From: JACQXM01 sp964569425
GTDB lineage: Bacteria; Planctomycetota; Phycisphaerae; UBA1845
Assembly: GCA_964569425.1 (NCBI GenBank)
Contig: CAZMVD010000046.1
Coordinates: 1-28,599 of the forward strand
Length of the DNA: 28,599 nt
Direction of reading: 5' to 3'
The position numbers were made by a program, and so were the translations under genes. Of the stretch, positions 9,601-17,321 are shown in pieces (the first letter of the stretch is position 1; each line of letters begins with the position of its first letter). The notes under the pieces were generated by a model. That model was given only the letters and a program-made list of their open reading frames with translations, was not told where the DNA came from and did not search any database.

Positions 9601-11609
9601 GTGACGCCGAACACCGAACCAAGGGTGGCGTTGTTCCAGCTCGGGTGGCTGTACCGCGCCGCGCCCGCAAAGTGCGTGTTCAGCGCCGCCGATGCCTTGT
9701 CCTTGATGTCGATGATCCACACCCGCTCGGGGTCGACGTAGTCGATCGACGTGACCACGGCCACCGGGCCGGTGAATCCGGCGTAGTTCGGGTCGTTGAG
9801 CCGCGGCGGGCGCTGGCAACACGCCGCCGTGCCGCACGAAGGCGCCTGCTCTTCGCACGGATCCGGATTGCAGGTCGTGCCGTCGCCGTGGTAGTAGCCG
9901 AAAAGGTCGTTGCACTCCCTTGCCGTGACGATCGCGCAGAACGTCCCGGCCGGCGGCGGTCCGTCGGGCACGCAGCAGGCCCCGGTTTCCTCAATGCACG
10001 GGTTCACCGGCATGCACGTGGTATTGTTGCCCTGGTAGTAGCCGCCCAGCGCGTTGCAATCGGGCAACGTCTCGATGGTGCAGATGTACCCGTCGCACGC
10101 ATCGAGTCGGCAGCAGGCGCCGCTCGGCTCCGGGCACTCCACGTTGATGCACAGCGTTCCATCGCCCATGTATATCCCACCTGCCTGCTGGCATTGAAGA
10201 CTTGTGATTTCCACGCAGAAGGAGCTGCCGTTCGGTCCATGCTGGATGCAGCATGCTCCGATAGGTTCTCCCCCACAGGGCGGGCAACGGAACTCGAGGG
10301 TCCCGTCCGCGTTCTGAATGACCTGCGGCGGCGGGCAGGGCAGCCCGCCCGGACACGGCGGATCGCAAATCACCTGCTGCGACACCGGATCCACCTTCGG
10401 CCGGCAGGTATCCGTCGCCGGATCACCACATCCGCAACCGGCCGTGTACGTCCCGTCCGGCAGAAGGATGATGGAGTCCGGCAGGCACGCATCGTACGGC
10501 GGCGGGCACGGGCCCGTGCACCTCTTCACGCAACTGCCGCCCACGCACGGATTGCACTCTGACACAAAGTCGCACGAGGTCGGATCATTGGCTCCGAAGC
10601 ACTCGCAGGTATAGGTGATCGTGCCGTCAAGGTTGCCCTTACCCACACGCGTGCAGATACGGTTGGGATCGGGACAGGGGTCCTCGCACGTAATTTGGTT
10701 GGTGGCCGGGTTGTAGTTCAAATGACAGGTGGGCAACCCGTTTGGATCCGGATCCTGGCACTCGCAGCATGTGATTTCAACGAAATTGCCGAAGGCGTCC
10801 GCCAGAATTTCCTTGGGAACGCATTGCTGGTTCGGATCGAGGCAGTTGGAGGTGCAGGACGTTCCGGTCGAGTCCGGCTCGCAGGCCGCGGGCGGCGGCG
10901 GGTCGCACGGGTCACAACTGTAGGTCAACGATCCGTCCGCGTTCTGCGTGGTAATCAGTTGGCACGGGCCCGTCCCCACCGGACACTGCCCGATGCACTG
11001 CGGACCGGCGATGTCCAGCACCAGCCGGCAAGGATTGTTGGTCGGGTCCACACAATCGCAGGTCACGGGCGGCGGCCCCGGCTGCGGCGGCGGTGGCTCG
11101 GTCAACGAAACGGGTACACACGCCTCTTGCGTGCCCGCCGGACACGGCCCCTTGCAGTGGTTGGAGCAGGAACCGGGTTGGCATCCCACGTTGCACTCCG
11201 ACACCCACTCGCACTGTTGCGGTACCGCCGGATCGATGCAATCACACGAGTAGGTGATCGTGCCATCGATGTTGCCCTTGCCCACCAGCGAACAGGCGAG
11301 GCCCGGCGTGGCGCAGTCGTTCACGCAGAAGTACTGAAACGACGCCGGGTCCAGCACCATGTGACACGTCGATGGCTCGCAATCGCAGCACACGACTTCG
11401 AGGAATGTTCCGTTCGCGTCCGTCAGAATCTCCTGGGGAACGCATTGGTCGCCCGGCGTGCCGCACTGACCGACACAACGCGTGTGATCCGGCGAAACAT
11501 CACAAACCTGCCCGTTCGCCGAACTCGACAGTGTCAGCAACCACACCGCAATGACCGAGACCGGAACGCACCGCGCGCACATCGCGCCCGAAGCCCATGG
11601 GGTTTGCAT
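6615..11609 (-). CDS. Giant secreted mosaic protein: duplicated Cys-rich module, GACC repeats, LamG-like domain, dockerin-like C-terminus
   Basis: The product has 1664 residues from the ATG at 11609, chosen because GAGGAAG lies just upstream and a signal peptide ends near SANGQ at about residue 34; the frame is open further upstream. Residues 36-242 and 243-449 are two copies of a Cys-rich module with matching blocks (CVP-x-EIL-x-DA, VGKGN-x-DGTITY, VSECN). Residues about 449-590 hold three GACC-type repeats. Residues about 605-970 look like a beta-propeller (VFGVTLDRPGNIYVT and similar blades), inferred from pattern only. Residues about 978-1215 form a LamG/concanavalin-like domain (LVGWWPLDE, LRFDGVDDRVTVP, WHHVAVTVDRD, FYVDG, DIDEVQIF). 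Ig-like or beta-sandwich sequence follows. The end (NTNDFIAALQGFQ, NIADVFLLIKAFQG) resembles the dockerin-like C-termini of planctomycete exported proteins. A large extracellular structural or binding protein is likely; the ligand is unknown. Confidence 0.88.
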   Translation of the reverse strand: MQTPWASGAMCARCVPVSVIAVWLLTLSSSANGQVCDVSPDHTRCVGQCGTPGDQCVPQEILTDANGTFLEVVCCDCEPSTCHMVLDPASFQYFCVNDCATPGLACSLVGKGNIDGTITYSCDCIDPAVPQQCEWVSECNVGCQPGSCSNHCKGPCPAGTQEACVPVSLTEPPPPQPGPPPVTCDCVDPTNNPCRLVLDIAGPQCIGQCPVGTGPCQLITTQNADGSLTYSCDPCDPPPPAACEPDSTGTSCTSNCLDPNQQCVPKEILADAFGNFVEITCCECQDPDPNGLPTCHLNYNPATNQITCEDPCPDPNRICTRVGKGNLDGTITYTCECFGANDPTSCDFVSECNPCVGGSCVKRCTGPCPPPYDACLPDSIILLPDGTYTAGCGCGDPATDTCRPKVDPVSQQVICDPPCPGGLPCPPPQVIQNADGTLEFRCPPCGGEPIGACCIQHGPNGSSFCVEITSLQCQQAGGIYMGDGTLCINVECPEPSGACCRLDACDGYICTIETLPDCNALGGYYQGNNTTCMPVNPCIEETGACCVPDGPPPAGTFCAIVTARECNDLFGYYHGDGTTCNPDPCEEQAPSCGTAACCQRPPRLNDPNYAGFTGPVAVVTSIDYVDPERVWIIDIKDKASAALNTHFAGAARYSHPSWNNATLGSVFGVTLDRPGNIYVTASTSYGASTVGIGGPGAVYRLDAVTGAVSVFATLPNTGPGLGNIAYDCVCRQFFVTNFEDGKIYRINAAGTIVQAYDHGVPDSGTAGFAPLGDRPWGVHVYNRRVYYGIWEEDFRVSTTTNNTVWSVPLKGCEFDQSASATLEITLPNLPPLSWFSVDSMPVSDFAFSTDGCMLLAERSMYGDTGATAHASRVLEYRWNGINWVPSGHNFDIGFLFGGIVTNAAGGVDYEIDGSMWATGDALQFGPQYIYGLQNTPGTGGTVFQSVLIDVNGDYVTSNKTLIGDVEIPCMPCVKPPTSLVGWWPLDEPTGPTAADMTTINPGTHTNGPTVIPGMVSRALRFDGVDDRVTVPNHSTLDFAGTCTSFLNCIPVDISIDAWIRTCKETGTQPIVDKLKTTGGFFSTTRGYSFYLNNGVLELQLGDQGFPFGGGVTAFPDSSGTNVADGQWHHVAVTVDRDQPAGGTFYVDGVAVSTFNPTPRNKTLASAVSLWIGAKQQPVSHFEGDIDEVQIFRRVVSAAEIAAIYRAWNAGKCKDRCHVPSVLSYCINGTTKVTTLTICNDSPGAHTYNWVPTGLPASPPGCTVAGPTVFSPASGSMTVPAGQCMSVNVTITAPPGLSVGQTACYQFVVSNVDTGNMITCGGQLKRTQTWCAIKWDVLLDPIEKLPVGTARTLSFEVTNEGDTDETFDYEVHAVPHDAQGDGDNPVSINGLPPGKPVIDSVTIPVGQSALIDVDVTALSHEPFEFFDIELHWDVDATGMANRSEAGGPPVKGEAIGVYTIFVAPEGPLPAPAPHDRTKNRYVSFTPNGSTELTAYRMYKVTDAAGPIGWVGTPDANGIAQVVASPVLRVWTEAAVHVGDCEIVPVAVYEVTATENLVVHSNPLTVTTIVQPSGKDWGDTVGSFDGVQWTPPNEVVNTNDFIAALQGFQNLPSKPHGTVTDVQAVSAVDPCLNKVTNIADVFLLIKAFQGENYPFSKDPTTCPVCP
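10262..11504 (-). repeat. Tandem duplication of a ~207-residue Cys-rich module (coding)
   Basis: Residues 36-242 (11504-10884) and 243-449 (10883-10263) of the giant protein align end to end. Matching blocks include QCVPQEILTDANG with QCVPKEILADAFG and LVGKGNIDGTITY with RVGKGNLDGTITY. Cysteine spacing is largely kept while other residues have diverged, so the duplication is old. Confidence 0.75.
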
Positions 11610-11734
11610 ACGCTTCCTCTTTTCCTGAAAAGCGGACAGTAGACCCAGGTTCCCGTTGACTCCAAGACGCTTGGGCGTTCGGCCCGTGGAGTTAGAAACC
11701 GGGCGCAGGCGTTCCCGAACCGCCCGCAGGTGCG

Positions 11735-11762
11735 ATTGTACCAAGAGTCCTGCCTGTACAGG
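11735..11762 (-). promoter_or_regulatory. Candidate extended -10 promoter with adjacent palindrome for the giant Cys-rich gene
   Basis: Read on the minus strand, TGG-TACAAT (11743-11735) is an extended -10 element about 125 bases upstream of the ATG at 11609. No good -35 is visible. A perfect 10-bp palindrome CCTGTACAGG (11753-11762) sits in the spacer region and could be an operator. This is based on pattern only. Confidence 0.3.
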
Positions 11763-12172
11763 AACACAAATCCGGCATCGCTCCTCCGCTTAGTGATAGA
11801 CAGGATCGGCGTTATCTTGACATTGGACCCCGGATTCAGCGCAGCTTGAGGAAGCGTAACCTCTGGGCGAAGCGTAAGCGGTCAAATCCTGGCAACTTGA
11901 TGGCTTGTTCCACATAAGCTGGGAACGGCCGGCGCTCGACCCCCGGTCTCTCAATCCCATCTTGAAGGCGCAGCGCCATTCGCATGATTGGAAGCACTCT
12001 CTCGACACAATCTCTGGCCGCCGCAAGTGACTGGAGCGGTAAGTCAGATCGCGATGATTTCAATTCATGGGCTTTCAAGTAGAATGCTCGAAGGTGCGGA
12101 AGCGCACAGCGCCGGCGGTCAAGCGCTGTGCGATTGGTGTCGCACCTTACGAATTCGGGACGACGCAACCCG
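11763..12172. other. Intergenic region upstream of purM, no supported gene
   Basis: The region separates the divergent giant Cys-rich gene and purM. Short open frames occur on both strands, but they overlap each other and show no recognisable domain or ribosome binding site. A TTGACA occurs at 11817-11822 without a matching -10, and a TAGAAT at 12080-12085 without a matching -35. The purM promoter must lie here but I cannot place it. Confidence 0.4.
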
Positions 12173-13225
12173 GTGATTACCTACAAGGACAGCGGCGTCG
12201 ATATCCATGCCAACACCCGGTGGGTATCGGCCATCGAACGGGCCATGCGCAGCACCTACGGCCCGCGCGTGCCCAAGGTGCGCCACGGCAGCTTTGCCGG
12301 CCTCTTCCGGCTGGATTACGACGAGCAGCTCTTCCGGCGCAATTATCGCCGTCCCATGCTGGTGGGCTGCACGGACGGCGTGGGCACCAAGGTCTTGATC
12401 GCGGTGGAAACGAAGCGGCTGTCCACCATCGGTATCGACCTGGTGGCCATGAACGTCAACGACCTAATCACTTGTGGCGCCGAACCGCTCTTTTTTCTTG
12501 ATTATCTCGCCGTTCACAAGCTCGATCCCGCCCGGTTGCGCGAGGTGATCGAAGGCATCGCCGCAGGCTGCCGCGAGTCGGAATGCGCGCTGCTGGGGGG
12601 CGAGACGGCCGAAATGCCGGATCTATACGCGAAGGACCACCTCGATCTGGCCGGTTTCGCAGTGGGGGTGGTGGAGTGCGACCGGGTCATCGACGGATCG
12701 CGCGTGCGTCCCGGAGACGTTCTCATCGCGCTGCCCTCCAGCGGCATTCACTCTAACGGCTACTCGCTGGTGCGCCGCCTGGTCCGCGAAGGGAACTGCC
12801 GCCTCGATAAGGACTATCCTGAGTTGGGCGAGACGCTCGGCGATGCGCTGCTCCGACCAACCCGAATCTACGTCCGCGCCGTGCAGGCGGTGCTCCACGC
12901 CTACCGCGTGAAGCGGGTGGTGACGGCCATGGCGCACATCACCGGAGGCGGGCTGCGCGAAAACATTGCCCGCGCGTTGCCGGAGAAATGCGATGCCGTA
13001 CTACGCAAGTCTGCGTGGCGTCCGCCGCCGATCTTCGACTTTCTCAAACGGCTGGGTACCAGTCAGGCCGAGATGTTCAAAGTGTTTAACATGGGCGTGG
13101 GGTTCGTGATGATGGTGCGTCCGCGCTTTGCAGAGGGCGTGTTGCGCGTCTTGCGGCGCCACGGCGAAAGCCCGTTCGTGCTCGGCAGCGTCCAGCGAGG
13201 TGGGCAACGGGTTCGGTTTTCATAA
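12173..13225 (+). CDS. purM: Phosphoribosylformylglycinamidine cyclo-ligase (AIR synthetase)
   Basis: PurM converts formylglycinamidine ribonucleotide plus ATP to 5-aminoimidazole ribonucleotide, step 5 of purine synthesis; AIR is also the substrate of ThiC, encoded at the right end of this window. The protein has 350 residues, the usual length. It starts with the family signature TYKDSGVDIHA and contains the TDGVGTK loop, LLGGETAEMP, the IHSNGYSLVRRL segment and AHITGGGLRENIAR, so the active-site motifs are intact. The GTG at 12173 fits the family N-terminus best; GTG 12128 and GTG 12137 are in-frame alternatives and no start has a clear ribosome binding site. It stands alone, with no other purine genes next to it. 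Confidence 0.95.
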   Translation: MITYKDSGVDIHANTRWVSAIERAMRSTYGPRVPKVRHGSFAGLFRLDYDEQLFRRNYRRPMLVGCTDGVGTKVLIAVETKRLSTIGIDLVAMNVNDLITCGAEPLFFLDYLAVHKLDPARLREVIEGIAAGCRESECALLGGETAEMPDLYAKDHLDLAGFAVGVVECDRVIDGSRVRPGDVLIALPSSGIHSNGYSLVRRLVREGNCRLDKDYPELGETLGDALLRPTRIYVRAVQAVLHAYRVKRVVTAMAHITGGGLRENIARALPEKCDAVLRKSAWRPPPIFDFLKRLGTSQAEMFKVFNMGVGFVMMVRPRFAEGVLRVLRRHGESPFVLGSVQRGGQRVRFS

Positions 13226-13279
13226 GTTTGCCGCGCCACGGGGACTCAGGCCTTACGTTCAATTTATCGGGGCAGGTTG

Positions 13280-13308
13280 TTGACTTGGAGGCGAGTATCA
13301 ACTACATT
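13280..13308 (+). promoter_or_regulatory. Sigma-70-type promoter TTGACT-N17-TACATT
   Basis: TTGACT at 13280-13285 and TACATT at 13303-13308 are separated by exactly 17 bases, which predicts transcription start near 13315. The next gene on this strand begins at 13425. GTTGA/TCAAC inverted half-sites (13279-13283 and 13298-13302) overlap the promoter and could be an operator. This is the best promoter match I found in the window and it could drive the following plus-strand cluster. Confidence 0.6.
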
Positions 13309-13424
13309 AGAGGTTGTGGTATTGGCGGAGCGGTCGTCTTGGGTTTCTTTATTCGTGCCGACTCCGCTCAGTTTTCGAAGTCTTGGCCGACTTTGACCCT
13401 TGCCGCACGGTGAGACCGCGGCGC

Positions 13425-13745
13425 ATGCCTCGGCGAATCGCATCCTGTTTTTCCATCGTTGCGTTGCTCAGCCTGTCGACCGGCTGGAGCTACGCCGACC
13501 ATCTTGCGCATGCGGGCTGCGCACATCATGAAGATGGCGATACCGAAGCCCCTTCGCAGCATTCATCCACTGATTGCGCACTTTGCCATCAGCTTTCTAC
13601 CGCGTTCAAGGGCCTGACCGTTGCTGCGGTCACCGTGGCTTTCGACAGTCAGCCGATGATCGAGGGGATAGCACCCTCGGTCATCATTCCGTTTCAATTC
13701 TGTTATCTGACTTCTTGTGGCCCCCGGGCGCCCCCGTTCTCCTGA
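13425..13745 (+). CDS. Small exported His/Cys-rich protein, DUF2946-like
   Basis: The product has 106 residues from the ATG at 13425. It has a signal peptide (MPRRIASCFSIVALLSLSTG, cleavage near SYA), then a His/Cys-rich segment (HLAHAGCAHHEDGD, QHSSTDCALCHQL) containing a CxxCH motif, then a weakly hydrophobic stretch, and it ends in a PRAPPF-type tail. Short exported proteins with a Cys-x-x-Cys/His centre and a terminal RxPP motif resemble DUF2946 proteins, which often sit near metal (copper/heme) uptake genes; this match is tentative. A CxxCH motif can also bind heme, but one site in so small a protein is not enough to call it a cytochrome. The frame stays open back to 13314, and GTG 13410 is an alternative start. 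It is the first gene after the promoter at 13280. Confidence 0.55.
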   Translation: MPRRIASCFSIVALLSLSTGWSYADHLAHAGCAHHEDGDTEAPSQHSSTDCALCHQLSTAFKGLTVAAVTVAFDSQPMIEGIAPSVIIPFQFCYLTSCGPRAPPFS

Positions 13746-13932
13746 TCGCGATTGTTCGTGTGCGCATAGTCGCCGTTGACCCATCGTACGTCCCTGCGCG
13801 CGCACGCGCGCCGGTCGCGGGGGATCCGGTGACGTGGTCTCGCGACAACCAATGATCGAGTCTTGGCGATGTAGTGCGCGGCTGCGCGCGTGGTGTTCTG
13901 GTTGGCCAGTGGTCGTTTTGAAACGGGGATTC

Positions 13933-14685
13933 ATGTTCCGGCGAAACGGATTTACGCTCATCGAGCTCTTGGTGGTGATCGCCATCATAGCGGTCTTGCT
14001 GTCGCTGTTGTTGCCCTCGCTGACGCGGGCGCGGCACCAGGCGAAGGGGGCCGTCTGCCTGAGCAACCTGCGTGGACTTGGTGTAGCCGTGTACAGCTAC
14101 GCCAACGACAACCGCGATCGACTGCCCGGCGTGGGTTTGAGCCACGGCGGGTCCGGGTCGAACGAGCAGGGGGCCTGGTTTGTGCTGCTCCGCAAGCACT
14201 ACGGCGGCGACGATCTGATCGCCCGGTGTCCCATGGACCAGAGCCCGCACTGGGAATCGCCTTGGGTTGACGGCGTGGCCGGTGCGGTGTCCGACGCACA
14301 GGTTCCGATGGTGGGGGCCTTGCGCCGTGTCAGTTTCGGCGTGAACTACTACACGGCCGGAAAAATCGGCAAGCGCCTGCCTGCAAACCAGATGAGCAGT
14401 TTCCGCACCCCCGCGGCGACGATCTGGCTCGCCGAACTTGCGGAGCAGGGCGCCTTTGCCGTGGCCGACCACGTCCACCCGGAAACGTGGTTTACCAATC
14501 CGCGGGTCCTCGCGTCGCGCGAATTGGCGTTGGATCGCCACCTGAATCGGTCCAACTACCTGCTGCTCGACGGCCACGCCGAAGCATTCGTCTTCGAGGA
14601 TACCTTTTCAATCAACAAGCGTGAAAGCAAGTTGCCGAACATCGCCTGGATCCACAACCGTTGGGATCCGCTGGTGGCGAAGTGA
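13933..14685 (+). CDS. Type II secretion-like pseudopilin with H-X9-DG motif
   Basis: The product has 250 residues from the ATG at 13933. The N-terminus (FRRNGFTLIELLVVIAIIAV) is a class III prepilin signal: cleavage after Gly and methylation of Phe by the prepilin peptidase, with Glu5 conserved. Near the C-terminus RHLNRSNYLLLDG has His, nine residues, then Asp-Gly, the H-X9-DG signature of the large planctomycete/verrucomicrobial pseudopilin family. The middle contains a Cys-Pro (ARCPMD) typical of these proteins. A GGGGA at 13925-13929 is a close ribosome binding site. The genes on both sides encode exported proteins, so a role in their export or surface assembly is possible but unproven; planctomycetes carry dozens of such genes. 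Confidence 0.88.
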   Translation: MFRRNGFTLIELLVVIAIIAVLLSLLLPSLTRARHQAKGAVCLSNLRGLGVAVYSYANDNRDRLPGVGLSHGGSGSNEQGAWFVLLRKHYGGDDLIARCPMDQSPHWESPWVDGVAGAVSDAQVPMVGALRRVSFGVNYYTAGKIGKRLPANQMSSFRTPAATIWLAELAEQGAFAVADHVHPETWFTNPRVLASRELALDRHLNRSNYLLLDGHAEAFVFEDTFSINKRESKLPNIAWIHNRWDPLVAK

Positions 14686-14779
14686 CAAGAGCGTGGCATT
14701 CCAGGGCGAGTAGTGCCGGGGAGTGCCCAAGCACGTACGAGAAAATGCAGCTTACCTTGGCCGGAGGGAGTCGTTTTGT

Positions 14780-15865
14780 ATGAAATTGGCGTACATCATG
14801 GTAGGGGCCGCGTTCTGGAGCTTTGCGGCATATGCGGGGGAAGATCATGAACACGGCGGTGACCTTGTCATCGGCGTGTCGAGTGGCGGGCAGTTGGCCG
14901 CCGAGTTCGACGGTGACGAATCGTTTCCGTTGGAATTCGTCGACGGGCTGTTGCGCGGTTGTGCCTTCGACGAACCGGGATTCACCACACTGGAACACAA
15001 TGAGCCGGATGAAGATTTCTTCGTTCTCGATCCTAATGCGGTCATTGCGCTCGAGGTAGTGTCAATCGACATTGGATTCAAGGCCCACACGCCGGGTTTC
15101 GCCGATATTCTCGATTCCATCGGCGATCAGTGGCTGATCGGTGCTCCGGATTTCGATGAACACCTGGTATGGCACATTGACGCGGATGACCCCGCCTTCG
15201 ATCCCCAGGCGGTGTTCACAATCCAGTTCAAGCTGATCGATCTCGGACCGACGGGCTATGCCGAGTCTGAAGTGTACACGCTGAGCTTCTCGTGCGCGGC
15301 CCAGGGCGCCTGTTGTCTGCCCGACGGAACGTGCGAAGAGGGCGAATTCGAAGAGGCGTGCGAAGACGAGGGTGGCACCTACCTTGGCGATGACAGCCAG
15401 TGTCTGGGCAGTGCGGACGGCGATGCCGTGGACGATGCCTGCGACAACTGCCCGCAGGTGGCCAACGAGGATCAGGCGGACCAGGATGGCGACGGCGTGG
15501 GCGATGTATGCGACGGGTGTCCCAATGATCGTGAAAAAGTCGATCCCGGTCAGTGTGGCTGCGGCGCGCCTGATGACGATAGCGACGGCGACGGCACGGC
15601 CGACTGCATCGACGGGTGCCCCGACGATTCCAATAAGATCGCTCCGGGAAACTGCGGTTGCGGAGTGGCCGAGACCGGCGACAGCGACGGCGACGGAGTT
15701 GCGGATTGTATCGATGTGTGTCCCGGCGTAGACGATGCCGTGTTCGGTCTCGGATGCGCCGAAGCGATCCCCACGTTGTCGCATTGGGCCGTGGTCGTTC
15801 TGGGTTTGATGCTGCTGGTGGCGGGGAAACTGAGCTGCCACCGCCGATCAGTGGACGTTTCTTAA
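14780..15865 (+). CDS. Exported paralogue 1: shared core domain, GACC motif, thrombospondin type 3 repeats, IPTL-CTERM tail
   Basis: The product has 361 residues from the ATG at 14780, which has GGAGGGAG upstream and a signal peptide ending near AYAG. The core (about 20-170) opens with His-rich EDHEHGGD and ends around HLVWHIDADDPAFDP; it is the same domain found in the next three genes. A GACCLPDGTC repeat follows (176-210). Acidic calcium-binding thrombospondin type 3 units come next (about 211-327; DQDGDGVGDVC, DSDGDGTADC, DSDGDGVADC). The tail IPTLSHW plus a hydrophobic helix and HRR (330-356) is an IPTL-CTERM sorting signal, which in other bacteria is handled by exosortase H. The protein is probably exported, calcium-stabilised and attached to the envelope by its tail. 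Ligand and role are unknown. Confidence 0.87.
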   Translation: MKLAYIMVGAAFWSFAAYAGEDHEHGGDLVIGVSSGGQLAAEFDGDESFPLEFVDGLLRGCAFDEPGFTTLEHNEPDEDFFVLDPNAVIALEVVSIDIGFKAHTPGFADILDSIGDQWLIGAPDFDEHLVWHIDADDPAFDPQAVFTIQFKLIDLGPTGYAESEVYTLSFSCAAQGACCLPDGTCEEGEFEEACEDEGGTYLGDDSQCLGSADGDAVDDACDNCPQVANEDQADQDGDGVGDVCDGCPNDREKVDPGQCGCGAPDDDSDGDGTADCIDGCPDDSNKIAPGNCGCGVAETGDSDGDGVADCIDVCPGVDDAVFGLGCAEAIPTLSHWAVVVLGLMLLVAGKLSCHRRSVDVS

Positions 15866-16021
15866 TTCGGAGGGGAAGGCTGCCGGCGGATACCCGTCGC
15901 TAGGCGTTCTTCGGTCCGGTGGGTGTGCTTGTCGTAGAGGCCAAGGCGGCAATGCACCCCGCCGGGCCGGAGGCGCGCAGCGGAAGGCGATCCGCGCGGC
16001 TGATGTTCAGGAGATGCTACC

Positions 16022-16705
16022 GTGACGCATGGAGCGAGGTTTCTATGTCTGGCGGGGACGGTGATTCTGGCGGGTGCCGCACCCGCGATGGGACAGTTTC
16101 ACGAAGGCGATCTGGGCGTGGCGCGGACCTTTGGGGGCACGCTTCAAGTGGTTGCCTGGAGCGGCCAGCCGGTGTTCCTGCCTCCCGTCAACGGTGTATT
16201 GGCCGGATGGGCCGCGAATAGTCCGGGGTTTGACCGCGTGGATGCCGAGGCGCCGGCGGAAGATATTTTTCAATTGCAGCCCGGGGCGCAGATACGCCTG
16301 GAGGCGGTGAGCGTACCCGATGCCTTCAAGGTCTGGGCGGCCAATCTCTCCACGCGCATCGACGCGCCGGGGCAATCATTGCCGCTGGGCGACCACAACC
16401 TGCACACGCACCTCGTCTGGCACATCGATTCGACGGATCCCCTGTTCGATCCGGGTCAATCGACCTGGACGGCGGCGTTTCGGCTGGTGGACACGGGGAC
16501 CACTCAGTATTCGCCATCCGGCCCATTTGAAATGACGTTTACCAACATCGCAGCCCAGGTACCGGCGGTGTCTTCCTGGGGCGCGTGCATACTGGGACTC
16601 CTGGTGCTTTCCGGAGGGACGGTGATCGGGCAACGACGGATGTGCCGGCCGGTTTTCTTACGAGCCGGGCCCATCCAGGGTGATAATTGGAAGGGAAAAC
16701 GATGA
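16022..16705 (+). CDS. Exported paralogue 2: shared core domain with IPTL-CTERM-like tail
   Basis: The product has 227 residues from a GTG at 16022; AGGAG at 16009-16013 and a signal peptide ending near AMGQ support this start. The core (about 25-175) starts QFHEGDLGVA, continues with VNGVLAGWAANSPGF, FQLQPGAQI and AFKVW, and ends with LHTHLVWHIDSTDPLFDP. The tail VPAVSSWG, a hydrophobic helix and a QRR stop are an IPTL-CTERM variant (V-P-A-V-S-x-W-G in place of I-P-T-L-S-x-W-G); 21 further residues follow the Arg pair, more than usual. The stop overlaps the next start as ATGA, so the two genes are translationally coupled. Confidence 0.87.
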   Translation: MTHGARFLCLAGTVILAGAAPAMGQFHEGDLGVARTFGGTLQVVAWSGQPVFLPPVNGVLAGWAANSPGFDRVDAEAPAEDIFQLQPGAQIRLEAVSVPDAFKVWAANLSTRIDAPGQSLPLGDHNLHTHLVWHIDSTDPLFDPGQSTWTAAFRLVDTGTTQYSPSGPFEMTFTNIAAQVPAVSSWGACILGLLVLSGGTVIGQRRMCRPVFLRAGPIQGDNWKGKR

Positions 16706-17311
16706 GCGCGATTCGAAGTGGTTCCCGGTGGATGTGGGCGGTTATGGCGGCATGCGGAATACCCGCGAATCCCGCCCGATCCGGCGACGACCACGGTCAC
16801 GGTGGTGACATTGTTGTGGCACGAACGGCCGAAGGACAACTGACGATTGAGTTTGACTTCGGTACGTTCGTGGACCTGCCCGCGGTGCAGGGAGTGCTGA
16901 CAGGTTGGGCGGCAGACGACCCGGGTTTCTTGAGCCTGGAATCGGACGAGCCGAACGAGGGATTGTTCGCCCTGGCGCCCGGCGCGTCGATCGTTTTCGA
17001 GGTCGTCTCCTTTTCTCCGGGCCTCAAAGCCTGGTCCCCGGGTCTGGCCGGGGTGTTGGTACAGCCCGGCGATCAATGGGTCATCGGACCGCCGGATTTC
17101 GATGTTCACCCTGTCTGGCACCTCGATGCGGACGATCCGCAGTTCGATCCATCGGCCGGGCCGTGGACGGCAACCTTCCGCCTGCTGGATGCTGGAGCGA
17201 CCGGCTATGCGCCATCGGCGGACCTCTCGATTTCGTTCGTTCCCGAGCCGGCGACGTCGGCGCTCTTGCTTCTCTCCGCCATGACGGCGGCTGCGGCGAT
17301 GCGCCGCGGCC
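16702..17311 (+). CDS. Exported paralogue 3: shared core domain with PEP-CTERM tail, cut by an assembly gap
   Basis: The start ATG at 16702 overlaps the preceding TGA, with GGAAGGG just upstream. A signal-peptide-like N-terminus leads into His-rich DDHGHGGDIVVA. The core has VQGVLTGWAADDPGFLSL, FALAPGAS and VHPVWHLDADDPQFDP. The tail VPEPATSALLLLSAMTAA plus MRR (residues 180-202) is a canonical PEP-CTERM signal, which exosortase systems cleave at the PEP motif. The protein should end a few codons after RR, but ten N begin at 17312, so the stop is not seen. The frame continues past the N as unrelated sequence, which I do not regard as real. Confidence 0.82.
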
Positions 17312-17321
17312 NNNNNNNNNN
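17312..17321. other. Assembly gap (10 N)
   Basis: Ten undetermined bases mark a scaffold join; the true length is unknown. The gap falls between two paralogous genes, where repeated sequence could have broken or collapsed the assembly. Confidence 0.95.

Noticed and set aside
9162..10562. 466-codon open frame on the plus strand, antisense to the giant Cys-rich gene
   Set aside because: It mirrors GC-rich coding sequence on the other strand, is Arg/Val/Ala/His-rich with no domain, and the minus-strand frame has clear LamG, GACC and dockerin-like features.
11836..12168. 110-codon minus-strand frame in the purM upstream region
   Set aside because: No ribosome binding site or domain, and it competes with other short frames in the same place.
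13600..13745. c-type cytochrome call from the CALCH motif at 13425-13745
   Set aside because: A single CxxCH in a ~100-residue protein without a distal ligand or cytochrome fold is not enough.
13684..14577. 297-codon minus-strand frame over the pseudopilin
   Set aside because: It overlaps a clear prepilin gene with an H-X9-DG motif and has no recognisable features of its own.
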